DNA of 5,326 nt from an uncultured Paracoccaceae bacterium. GTDB taxonomy: Bacteria; Pseudomonadota; Alphaproteobacteria; Rhodobacterales; Rhodobacteraceae. Below the pieces are notes generated by a model that was not told the DNA's origin, ran no database searches, and worked only from the letters and a program-made list of their open reading frames with translations. The stretch spans positions 1 through 5,326 of the forward strand of contig CAKZNY010000273.1 in NCBI GenBank assembly GCA_937132145.1. The letters are read 5' to 3'. Both the position numbers and the translations under genes were made by a program. Positions 1-5,326 of the stretch are shown here, one piece after another (the first letter of the stretch is position 1; each line of letters opens with the position of its first letter).

Positions 1-13
1 TCAGGACAAAGTC

Positions 14-424
14 TCACCCGCTATCGATGTCGCTTTTGACGCGGTCGATTTTGTTAATGGCCAGCGTGATGGGACGATGGGAAACGCGCTCTTTGAGGGA
101 TTCCAGAATGGCTTTCACGCCTTCGGTGACGCCGCGATGGGCCTCGACCAACAGCACCACCATGTCGGCATCGGCAGCGCCCGTCCATGCGGCGGTGACC
201 ATGGCGCGGTCTAGATTGCGGCGCGGGCGGAACAAGCCTGGCGTGTCCACGAAAACGATTTGTGTGTCGCCTTCAATCGTAATGCCGCGAATGCGGGCAC
301 GCGTGGTTTGGACCTTGTGCGTGACGATAGACACTTTTGCGCCAACCATTTTGTTCAGCAGGGTGGATTTTCCGGCATTAGGTTCACCGATCAGGGCGAC
401 GTATCCGCAACGAGTTTCAGCCAT
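14..424 (-). CDS. era: GTPase Era, C-terminally truncated by an in-frame stop near the window edge
   Basis: Era is a GTP-binding protein that binds the 3' end of 16S rRNA and helps mature the 30S subunit. The visible 136 residues form most of a TRAFAC-class G domain: G1/P-loop GEPNAGKST (13-21), the Thr-containing switch region VQTTR (38-42), G3 DTPG (60-63) and G4 NKID (124-127). The protein then reads KSDIDSG and stops at a TGA (16-14). Family members are about 300 residues, so the G5 (SA) motif and the C-terminal KH RNA-binding domain are missing. The start is ATG at 424, one base after the rnc stop, with GGAGG six bases upstream, so coupling to rnc is likely. Identity as Era is clear from the motifs and from following rnc. 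The truncation may be an assembly or contig-end error, a frameshift, or an insertion junction; only 13 bases lie beyond the stop. Confidence 0.88.
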   Translation of the reverse strand: MAETRCGYVALIGEPNAGKSTLLNKMVGAKVSIVTHKVQTTRARIRGITIEGDTQIVFVDTPGLFRPRRNLDRAMVTAAWTGAADADMVVLLVEAHRGVTEGVKAILESLKERVSHRPITLAINKIDRVKSDIDSG

Positions 425-425
425 A

Positions 426-1106
426 TCAGGCCTCCAGTTCTTTTAATAATGTGGCGGCCGCCAGTTGTTGCGCGGCCCGTTTATTTGTGGCTGTTGCGCG
501 GGCGGTTTTGCCATTTTGTAGCTGTGCTTCAATCACGAACACTGGTGCATGATCTGGACCACTACGTTCGATTTCTGCATATATTGGGGGGGGCATACGG
601 CGGGCTTGTGCCCATTCCTGCAAGTCTGACTTTGGATCAGCGGCGTTTTCTTCGGCCTGCGCGATGCGTTTCCCCCACAATCGCAGGATCAAAACCTTGG
701 CCGCATCAAAACCGGCATCGAGGTAAACGGCGGCGATCACCGCCTCCATTGCATCCCCGAGCAGCGCGGTTTTCTTGCGACCCCCGGACTGCATTTCAGA
801 GCGCCCCAACATTAACGCGGCCCCCAGATCAATGTCCTCGGCCACCTCGGCGCAGGTCTCTTTGCGCACCAGCGCGTTAAGGCGCGGGGCGAGTTTGCCT
901 TCGCGGGCATCCATATCGTCGCTCAGCAACGCCTCGGCAATTACCAAACCCAACACGCGATCCCCGAGGAATTCGAGACGCTGGTTGTCGGTCCGGTTGG
1001 CTGTCGATAATGACGAATGTGTTAACGCTTGATGCAGCCATTCAGGGCGGGCAAACTGATGCCCTAACCGCTGGATAAATGCCGTGGTGCTTGCTGAAAG
1101 CTTCAA
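426..1106 (-). CDS. rnc: Ribonuclease III
   Basis: RNase III is a Mg-dependent endonuclease that cuts double-stranded RNA, including rRNA precursors. I start it at TTG (1106-1104), which overlaps the lepB stop as TTGA and has AAAGG seven bases upstream. This gives MKLSA... and 226 residues, the same length as E. coli RNase III. An upstream in-frame GTG (1154) would add 16 residues that overlap lepB and look unlike the family. The catalytic domain covers about residues 4-150. Its signature is [12 protein letters not shown] (42-53), with metal and catalytic residues E45, D49, E69, D118 and E121 (E. coli E41, D45, E65, D114, E117). E. coli E38 aligns with Q42. A double-stranded-RNA-binding domain covers about 157-226, ending [17 protein letters not shown]. 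Nothing catalytic is missing. An 8-C tract lies in the dsRBD at the codons for MPPPI. era follows after 1 nt. Confidence 0.95.
   Translation of the reverse strand: MKLSASTTAFIQRLGHQFARPEWLHQALTHSSLSTANRTDNQRLEFLGDRVLGLVIAEALLSDDMDAREGKLAPRLNALVRKETCAEVAEDIDLGAALMLGRSEMQSGGRKKTALLGDAMEAVIAAVYLDAGFDAAKVLILRLWGKRIAQAEENAADPKSDLQEWAQARRMPPPIYAEIERSGPDHAPVFVIEAQLQNGKTARATATNKRAAQQLAAATLLKELEA
431..435 (-). promoter_or_regulatory. Ribosome binding site of era inside the end of rnc
   Basis: The minus strand reads GGAGG, six bases before the era ATG at 424. It lies within the last codons of rnc (Leu-Glu-Ala-stop), so ribosomes finishing rnc sit on the era start. This supports ATG 424 and translational coupling. 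Confidence 0.7.
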
Positions 1107-1918
1107 TCGATTGCCTTTAGATAACGATCCGAGCGCCAATCCCAGAATTTCCACAACGCGCTACCGGCGGCGGAGAATACGATACGGTCGGCGCGACCAA
1201 TGATGTTTTCGGCGGGCACAAACCCAACGCCGGGGTTATAGCCACGCTGCGGGTAACGGCTGTCCACGGAATTGTCGCGGTTATCGCCCATGAAGAAGTA
1301 GTGCCCCTCGGGAACGAGGAATTCTTCCGTATTATCCGCTCGACTTGTATTGATGCTTAGTACTTCGTGGACGACTCCGTTAGGCAAAGTTTCCAGCGCG
1401 TTGTCCTTGATGCAGTCGCCACCCATGGCAGGGCGGCTGTTTGTGCAGCGCGGGAACCCTTTTGCCGGACCTTGTTTTTCGTAGGTTTCGATGAACGGAG
1501 CAATCAGTGTTTGTGGCGCTTCATTTCCGTTGATGTAAAGAATACCCTCTTTCATCTGGATACGGTCACCGGGCAGGCCGATCAGGCGTTTGATGTAATC
1601 CGCGCCGTGGACGGGGTGTTTGAACACCACCACATCGCCGCGCTCGGGCTCGTTACCAAAGAGGCGTTCGTCCGCGCCCTTGGCAAAGCCGCAGAAATCA
1701 GTGCCGAACATGGTCGGGCAAGAGGCGTAGGAATACCCGTAAGTGAATTTGTTAACGAATAGGAAATCACCGATCAGCAACGTGGGTTTCATCGAACCCG
1801 ACGGAATCCAGAACGGTTGGAACAACAGGGTGCGGATCAGACCCGCCAGAATAAGCGCAAACACAACCGTTTTGACGGTTTCGAGAAAGCCGCCGTCGCT
1901 TGAGGATTTAGAAGCCAT
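1103..1918 (-). CDS. lepB: Signal peptidase I (leader peptidase)
   Basis: Membrane-bound serine protease of family S26 that removes signal peptides from exported proteins, with its catalytic domain in the periplasm. Start chosen at ATG 1918 (MASKSSS...), preceded by AGGGA at ten bases. An upstream in-frame GTG at 1972 would add 18 polar residues and no obvious ribosome site. The product is 271 residues. One N-terminal membrane segment lies at about 15-36. Next comes box [10 protein letters not shown], with nucleophile S42, then box [12 protein letters not shown], with the general-base lysine K110. Box [12 protein letters not shown], is at 211-221. Four cysteines (67, 76, 158, 169) fall in the predicted periplasmic part and may form disulfides. 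The gene follows acpS by 63 nt and its stop overlaps the rnc start. All catalytic residues are present, so it should be active. Confidence 0.95.
   Translation of the reverse strand: MASKSSSDGGFLETVKTVVFALILAGLIRTLLFQPFWIPSGSMKPTLLIGDFLFVNKFTYGYSYASCPTMFGTDFCGFAKGADERLFGNEPERGDVVVFKHPVHGADYIKRLIGLPGDRIQMKEGILYINGNEAPQTLIAPFIETYEKQGPAKGFPRCTNSRPAMGGDCIKDNALETLPNGVVHEVLSINTSRADNTEEFLVPEGHYFFMGDNRDNSVDSRYPQRGYNPGVGFVPAENIIGRADRIVFSAAGSALWKFWDWRSDRYLKAID
1114..1118 (-). promoter_or_regulatory. Ribosome binding site that decides the rnc TTG start
   Basis: The minus strand reads AAAGG, seven bases before TTG (1106-1104), inside the last codons of lepB. Together with the TTGA stop/start overlap and the family-like MKLSA N-terminus, it favours the TTG over the GTG at 1154. 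Confidence 0.6.
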
Positions 1919-1928
1919 TGATATTAAT

Positions 1929-1933
1929 TCCCT
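1929..1933 (-). promoter_or_regulatory. Probable ribosome binding site of lepB
   Basis: The minus strand reads AGGGA, ten bases before ATG 1918. The spacing is slightly long, but it is the best purine-rich site near either possible start and supports ATG 1918 over GTG 1972. Confidence 0.45.
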
Positions 1934-1981
1934 GTGTTCAAATTCCGGCAGCTTTTCGCTGTTGTGGTGCACGGTGTCAAG

Positions 1982-2389
1982 CTATGTGGGCGACTTTGGC
2001 AACGCCTCGATAATAACAAATGCCTGCGCCCACGGGTGATCGTCGGTCAGGGTCACATGGATATGGGGATCATACCCCTCGGGTGTCAAGGCAACGAGGC
2101 GCGCCGCAGCACTGCCGGTCACATGCATCGTCGGCTGGCCGGTGCGCATGTTGCGAACCTCCATCTCGTTCCAGGCGATACCCATGCGCAGACCAGTGCC
2201 GAGCGCCTTTGAACACGCCTCTTTCGCCGCCCAGCGTTTAGCGTAGGTTGCGGTGGTTAACAGGCGGTGATCGGCCGTGGCGCGCTCTATGTTGGTAAAT
2301 ACCCGTTTCAAAAAACGATCCCCGAAGCGGTCAATCGTACCTTGGATGCGTTCGATGTTCGCAAGGTCTGAACCGATGCCGATGATCAC
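1982..2389 (-). CDS. acpS: Holo-[acyl-carrier-protein] synthase
   Basis: AcpS transfers 4'-phosphopantetheine from coenzyme A to a serine of acyl carrier protein, converting apo-ACP to the holo form needed for fatty acid synthesis. The 135 residues fit the small trimeric AcpS-type family. The N-terminal motif is [12 protein letters not shown] (4-15), with Mg ligand D8. The second signature, [16 protein letters not shown] (51-66), contains Mg ligand E57. The start is GTG at 2389, overlapping the pdxJ stop as GTGA; GGAG lies about ten bases upstream inside pdxJ. The family N-terminus begins immediately before GIGxD, so no later start is plausible. The pdxJ-acpS pairing is also found in E. coli and is thought to be an old arrangement. 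The C-terminal tail (about 120-135) is typical in length, with no sign of damage. Confidence 0.95.
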   Translation of the reverse strand: MIIGIGSDLANIERIQGTIDRFGDRFLKRVFTNIERATADHRLLTTATYAKRWAAKEACSKALGTGLRMGIAWNEMEVRNMRTGQPTMHVTGSAAARLVALTPEGYDPHIHVTLTDDHPWAQAFVIIEALPKSPT

Positions 2390-3174
2390 GCGACGCTGGC
2401 TCCGAAGGTCTCGTTGCGGGATTCGTCCATCAACGCGCGCATGCGGCGGATGGCGGAATCAAGGCCGGAAAATATCGCCTCGCCGATAATGAAATGCCCG
2501 ATGTTCAGTTCCATCACCTCAGGCAGCGCGGCGAGGGGTTTGACCGAGTTATAGGTGATTCCGTGCCCCGCATGAACCTCCAACCCAAGGCTGTGCGCAT
2601 AGACCGACATTTCGCGCAGGCGTTCCAGTTCCGGGGTGCTTTTATCGTATTCACCGTCCTCTAAGGTGTCGCAATAGGGGCCAACGTGCAGCTCGATGAT
2701 CTCGGCACCGATACGTGCGGCGGCCTCGATCTGCTTTTGATCTGCGGCGATGAAAATGGACACACGGCAACCCGCTTCGCGCAAAGGAGCGATAAAATGG
2801 GCGAGGTGGTTTTCCTCGCGTGCCACCTCAAGCCCCCCCTCGGTCGTGCGTTCCTCGCGCTTTTCGGGCACGATGCAAACGGCGTGCGGTTTGTGGCGCA
2901 GCGCGATGGCTTGCATCTCTGGTGTGGCGGCCATTTCGAAGTTTAGCGGGATGTTCAGATTGCTCATCAACGCATCGATATCGCTGTCGGTGATATGGCG
3001 GCGATCCTCGCGCAGGTGGGCGGTAATGCCGTCAGCACCAGCGATCTCGGCCATTTTAGCGGCGCGCAAAGGATCAGGATAAACCCCGCCGCGCGCATTA
3101 CGCACCGTGGCGACGTGGTCAATATTAACGCCTAAACGTAGGCGGCCGAGCGGTTGGGTAAGTGCATTTGCCAT
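2386..3174 (-). CDS. pdxJ: Pyridoxine 5'-phosphate synthase
   Basis: PdxJ condenses 1-deoxy-D-xylulose 5-phosphate with 3-amino-2-oxopropyl phosphate to give pyridoxine 5'-phosphate, the ring-closing step of the DXP-dependent vitamin B6 pathway in the cytoplasm. The 262-residue product covers the whole TIM-barrel family. Visible signatures are [17 protein letters not shown] (14-30), HLREDRRHI (53-61), NFEMA (78-82) and [11 protein letters not shown] (201-211). By alignment from memory with E. coli PdxJ, the active-site residues H45, E72 and H193 correspond to H53, E80 and H204 here. The start is ATG 3174 with TAAGG nine bases upstream. The N-terminus is about eight residues longer than in E. 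coli, which is harmless. The stop overlaps the acpS GTG by 4 nt, indicating translational coupling. A 7-G run on the coding strand near E112-G114 is the only compositional oddity. Confidence 0.96.
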   Translation of the reverse strand: MANALTQPLGRLRLGVNIDHVATVRNARGGVYPDPLRAAKMAEIAGADGITAHLREDRRHITDSDIDALMSNLNIPLNFEMAATPEMQAIALRHKPHAVCIVPEKREERTTEGGLEVAREENHLAHFIAPLREAGCRVSIFIAADQKQIEAAARIGAEIIELHVGPYCDTLEDGEYDKSTPELERLREMSVYAHSLGLEVHAGHGITYNSVKPLAALPEVMELNIGHFIIGEAIFSGLDSAIRRMRALMDESRNETFGASVA

Positions 3175-3183
3175 AGGATTCGA

Positions 3184-3188
3184 CCTTA
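3184..3188 (-). promoter_or_regulatory. Probable ribosome binding site of pdxJ
   Basis: The minus strand reads TAAGG, nine bases before ATG 3174, in the 85-nt gap after the DUF2062 gene. Confidence 0.45.
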
Positions 3189-3216
3189 CAGTTTTGGGTT
3201 AAAAAACAACATTACT

Positions 3217-3251
3217 GCGCTTATTCGCCAGTGTCAGCCAAAGAATCGCGC
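3217..3251 (-). repeat. Imperfect inverted repeat in the DUF2062-pdxJ gap
   Basis: Arms GCGC-G-ATTC and GAAT-AA-GCGC could pair as two 4-bp blocks with a small internal loop, around a 16-nt loop. A six-T run (minus strand) follows about ten bases after the stem, too far for a standard intrinsic terminator. It could be a weak attenuator, an RNA processing site or chance. The 85-nt gap holds nothing else that I recognise apart from the pdxJ ribosome site. Confidence 0.25.
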
Positions 3252-3259
3252 TCATTACG

Positions 3260-3865
3260 CTATTTTTCACGTCTTTTGGACATAATCGCGCGTCGCCGTG
3301 TTTGGTAGGCTCCGATTATGGGTTTCGACACGAAGTAGGTGATTGCGCCCGCGATAACCCCGATAATCGTGCCACCAAGCAGATAGGGCAGGAACAGATT
3401 GGAGATGAAATCGCCCAAACCCTCGGGACGTTCAGCAAGGCCAAGCCAACTTTTAACCAACTGCCATGCATCGGTGGATGCTTGCCAAAATGCTGAATGC
3501 AGGCTTTGGAAATCGTCGTCTCGGGTATTCCTTCCCAAGACAATACGTCCAAAGTTTAGCGAAACGGCGGCAATAAGCGGAAAGGTGAGCGGATTGCCGA
3601 ACATGGTCGTGATGAAGGACGCCACCAGATTTGCCCGCAGGGTATAGACAAGTACCAAAGCCATCGCCAGATGCAAGCCAAGGAGAGGCGAGAAGCATAC
3701 GAATATGCCGATTCCGGCCCCAAGGGCGATTTTATGCGGGGTGTCCGGCAGGCGTTTCACGCGATGTCCGACGTACTTAAAGCCGCGTTTCCAGCCTCGT
3801 TTGGGCAAAAAGAGGGCACGCAAACGCTGATACAGCGATTGTTTATCCCGTCTTTTGAAAACCAT
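3260..3865 (-). CDS. DUF2062 family membrane protein
   Basis: A 201-residue protein of unknown biochemical function matching the DUF2062 family pattern. A strongly basic N-terminal region (1-40) is followed by PHKIALGAGIGIFVCFSPLL (43-62), the family's conserved opening. Next comes an aliphatic stretch with RANLVASF (77-84), then GNPLTFPL (90-97). Likely membrane segments lie at about 46-76, 82-108 and 157-181, separated by a polar loop at 112-155 rich in Asp and Trp. The tail, ending TRRRAIMSKRREK, is very basic and probably cytoplasmic. The start is ATG 3865 with AAGGA nine bases upstream. It lies 67 nt downstream of rel and 85 nt upstream of pdxJ. To my recollection a DUF2062 gene is often found at this place in Rhodobacterales, but that gives no function. 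No catalytic motif is visible. Confidence 0.88.
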   Translation of the reverse strand: MVFKRRDKQSLYQRLRALFLPKRGWKRGFKYVGHRVKRLPDTPHKIALGAGIGIFVCFSPLLGLHLAMALVLVYTLRANLVASFITTMFGNPLTFPLIAAVSLNFGRIVLGRNTRDDDFQSLHSAFWQASTDAWQLVKSWLGLAERPEGLGDFISNLFLPYLLGGTIIGVIAGAITYFVSKPIIGAYQTRRRAIMSKRREK

Positions 3866-3932
3866 TATTCCGTGTCCTTATACGTATTGCCAAAATATTA
3901 TGAGCCAATAATTACCCGAACACCAGCGCGTT
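3866..3932 (-). other. AT-rich gap between rel and the DUF2062 gene
   Basis: This 67-nt spacer is clearly richer in AT than the flanking genes. On the minus strand it holds a TAATAT hexamer (3900-3895) that could act as a -10 box, but the nearest upstream -35-like TTCGGG is only 14 bases away, short of normal spacing. The AAGGA ribosome site of the downstream gene is at its end. A secondary promoter here is possible but not demonstrated. Confidence 0.25.
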
Positions 3933-5326
3933 TCATTGCTTGGTCGAGGGATTTCTATACCGGACAACCGAGTTGATGTCGTCGTCCGCCTCGATGGCTG
4001 TGCGGATGTGCATTAGGTGCTCTACATCGCGCACCTGCAAATCGACCAGAATGCGGTAATAATCGGGTTTTCGTTCGGTGAAATGGATGTCGGCGATGTT
4101 GGCATTATGCTCGCCGATCAAGGTGCAGATGCGGCCCAGAACGCCTGCGTCATTGGCCATGATGATCTCGATGGTGGTGGAATGATCGGCGTCCGACATC
4201 CCCTCTGTCCAGCGTAGATCGATCCAGCTGTCAGGGTTATCCTCGTATTCCACCAGCGCGTCGCAATCGATGGTGTGCACGACAACGCCGCGACCCCGCA
4301 CCATGATGCCAACGATACGTTCACCGGGTAATGGTTGGCAGCACTTGGCCGGAATATGGCTTTGTCCGGGGTTCAGACCAACCACTTCGGTTGCGGGTTT
4401 CTTGCCTTTAACAGCGGTTTTTTTCAACAGCTCGGGGTATAGCGCCATGGTCAGATCGTTGCCGGTAACCTGCGTCGTGCCGATCTGCACGAGAAGCTCA
4501 TCCCTGGAGGCCAACCCCATGTTTTTTGCCGCTGTCGCCAAGGCTTTGTCCGTGGCCTTCTTGCCAATCTTGCCCAAAGCCACCCGCGCGATCTCGGCCC
4601 CAAGCCGAATATGCGCGGCTTTATGTTCCTCGCGCAGTGAACGGCGGATTGCGGATTTGGCCCGACCGGTGACGACCATGTCTTCCCAGCTTGGTTGCGG
4701 GCGTTGGCTGTCAGCGCGGATAATTTCCACAGATTGGCCGTTGCGAAGCCGTGTCCACAGCGGCACCCGCTTGCCATCAACTTTAGCACCAACACAGCTG
4801 TCACCAATGCGCGTGTGGATGGCATAGGCAAAATCAATCGGCGTTGCCCCGCGCGGCAGGTTGATAACCGCGCCTTTGGGGGTGAAGCAGAACACCTGAT
4901 CCTGAAACATCTCAAGCTTCACGTGTTCCAGATATTCATTAGGGTTATCGGCGTTCTCGAAGCCGTCGATCAACCCGCGCAGCCAATGGAATGGGTCCAC
5001 GGCAAACGGGTTTTCGAAGCGTTCACCGTTGCGGTAAGACCAGTGCGCCGCCACGCCGGATTCCGCGACGATATGCATTTCACGGGTACGAATCTGGATC
5101 TCTACCCGCTTGGCATCACGGCCCGACACGGTGGTCTGGATAGAACGATAGCCGTTGGTTTTTGGCTGGCTGATGTAATCCTTGAACCGCCCCGGAATGG
5201 CTTTCCAACGCTGATGCACCGCACCGAGCGCCACATAAGCGTCGCGCTCATCCTTGGTGATGATCCGGAAACCATAGATGTCAGACAGACGGTGGAAGCC
5301 GTGGCCGGTCTCCTCCATCTTGCGCC
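3933..5326 (-). CDS. Bifunctional (p)ppGpp synthetase/hydrolase Rel/SpoT, C-terminal part (5' end outside window)
   Basis: Rel/SpoT enzymes make and degrade (p)ppGpp, the stringent-response alarmone. The frame stays open to the window edge; ATG 5318 is internal, since the two codons before it (Arg-Lys) continue the family's RKM sequence. Numbering from that Met: the synthetase remainder covers 1-98, with SDIYGFR (12-18), GRFKDYI (43-49), NGYRSIQTTV (55-64), EIQIRT (73-78) and ESGVAAHW (86-93). RFKD matches the RXKD signature of bifunctional Rel/SpoT rather than the EXDD of RelA-type synthetases. A TGS domain (about 140-200) includes FTPKGAVINLPRGATPIDFA. A helical linker follows, then a conserved-Cys region (C326, C327, C352) and an ACT domain (about 382-461). 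The HD hydrolase domain and early synthetase (roughly 250 residues) lie beyond the edge. Q61 replaces the usual His of YxSIHT. The gene could be named relA, spoT or rel. Confidence 0.94.
   Translation of the reverse strand, partial: RKMEETGHGFHRLSDIYGFRIITKDERDAYVALGAVHQRWKAIPGRFKDYISQPKTNGYRSIQTTVSGRDAKRVEIQIRTREMHIVAESGVAAHWSYRNGERFENPFAVDPFHWLRGLIDGFENADNPNEYLEHVKLEMFQDQVFCFTPKGAVINLPRGATPIDFAYAIHTRIGDSCVGAKVDGKRVPLWTRLRNGQSVEIIRADSQRPQPSWEDMVVTGRAKSAIRRSLREEHKAAHIRLGAEIARVALGKIGKKATDKALATAAKNMGLASRDELLVQIGTTQVTGNDLTMALYPELLKKTAVKGKKPATEVVGLNPGQSHIPAKCCQPLPGERIVGIMVRGRGVVVHTIDCDALVEYEDNPDSWIDLRWTEGMSDADHSTTIEIIMANDAGVLGRICTLIGEHNANIADIHFTERKPDYYRILVDLQVRDVEHLMHIRTAIEADDDINSVVRYRNPSTKQ

Noticed and set aside
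260..880. Long plus-strand open frame (206 codons) across era and rnc
   Set aside because: It is antisense to two well-supported genes, rich in Pro and Arg as expected of a shadow frame, and shows no recognisable domain.
1919..1972. Extended lepB N-terminus from GTG 1972
   Set aside because: The added 18 residues are polar and unlike the family, whereas ATG 1918 has a purine-rich site upstream and gives a typical MA-K start.
2833..2839. Seven-G run on the pdxJ coding strand as a phase-variation site
   Set aside because: Short tract encoding the conserved Glu-Gly-Gly of PdxJ; explained by the protein sequence.
3671..3976. Plus-strand open frame spanning the rel-DUF2062 gap
   Set aside because: It mostly overlaps DUF2062 and the rel end antisense, with no family motif; treated as chance.
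4418..4424. Seven-A run on the rel coding strand (Leu-Lys-Lys-Thr codons), a possible slippery site
   Set aside because: The frame is continuous through it to a normal ACT domain and there is no nearby stimulatory structure; nothing suggests programmed frameshifting.
4270..4827. Plus-strand open frame (185 codons) antisense to rel
   Set aside because: The minus-strand frame encodes clear TGS and conserved-Cys regions; the antisense translation has no domain-like pattern or convincing ribosome site.

Overview
The window holds seven genes packed tightly on the minus strand. In transcription order (high to low coordinates) they are: the C-terminal two thirds of a bifunctional Rel/SpoT (p)ppGpp enzyme, a DUF2062 membrane protein, pdxJ (pyridoxine 5'-phosphate synthase), acpS (holo-ACP synthase), lepB (signal peptidase I), rnc (RNase III) and the GTPase half of era. 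No tRNA, rRNA, CRISPR array or complete mobile element is visible. The plus strand carries only open frames that are shadows of these genes.

The organism is most likely an alphaproteobacterium of the Rhodobacterales (Roseobacter/Rhodobacter type). From memory of the families, the RNase III N-terminus (MKLSA...), the LepB N-terminus (MASK... then [10 protein letters not shown]), the Rel core and the order rel-DUF2062-pdxJ-acpS-lepB-rnc-era all resemble that order. GC content looks moderate, and the intergenic gaps are richer in AT. This is inference from sequence style; no search was run.

Layout: rel runs off the right edge (5326) and ends at 3933. A 67-nt AT-rich gap leads to the DUF2062 gene (3865-3260). 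An 85-nt gap with an imperfect inverted repeat leads to pdxJ (3174-2386). pdxJ and acpS overlap by 4 nt (GTGA). A 63-nt gap separates acpS from lepB, whose best start is ATG at 1918 rather than the upstream GTG at 1972. lepB and rnc overlap through TTGA, giving rnc a TTG start and a 226-residue product. rnc and era are separated by 1 nt. The 3' half looks translationally coupled and is probably one operon.

The genes join core growth functions: stringent-response signalling (Rel), vitamin B6 synthesis (PdxJ), activation of acyl carrier protein (AcpS), removal of signal peptides (LepB), processing of rRNA and other dsRNA (RNase III) and maturation of the 30S subunit (Era). E. coli holds most of the same genes as lepB-rnc-era-recO-pdxJ-acpS, so this is a rearranged version of a known housekeeping cluster.

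I see no undescribed biological system. The most notable anomaly is at the left edge: era stops in frame at codon 137, just after the NKID motif, and lacks the G5 motif and the whole RNA-binding KH domain. Lesser points are an 8-C tract inside rnc, a His-to-Gln change in a conserved Rel synthetase motif, and possible regulatory structure in the gaps.
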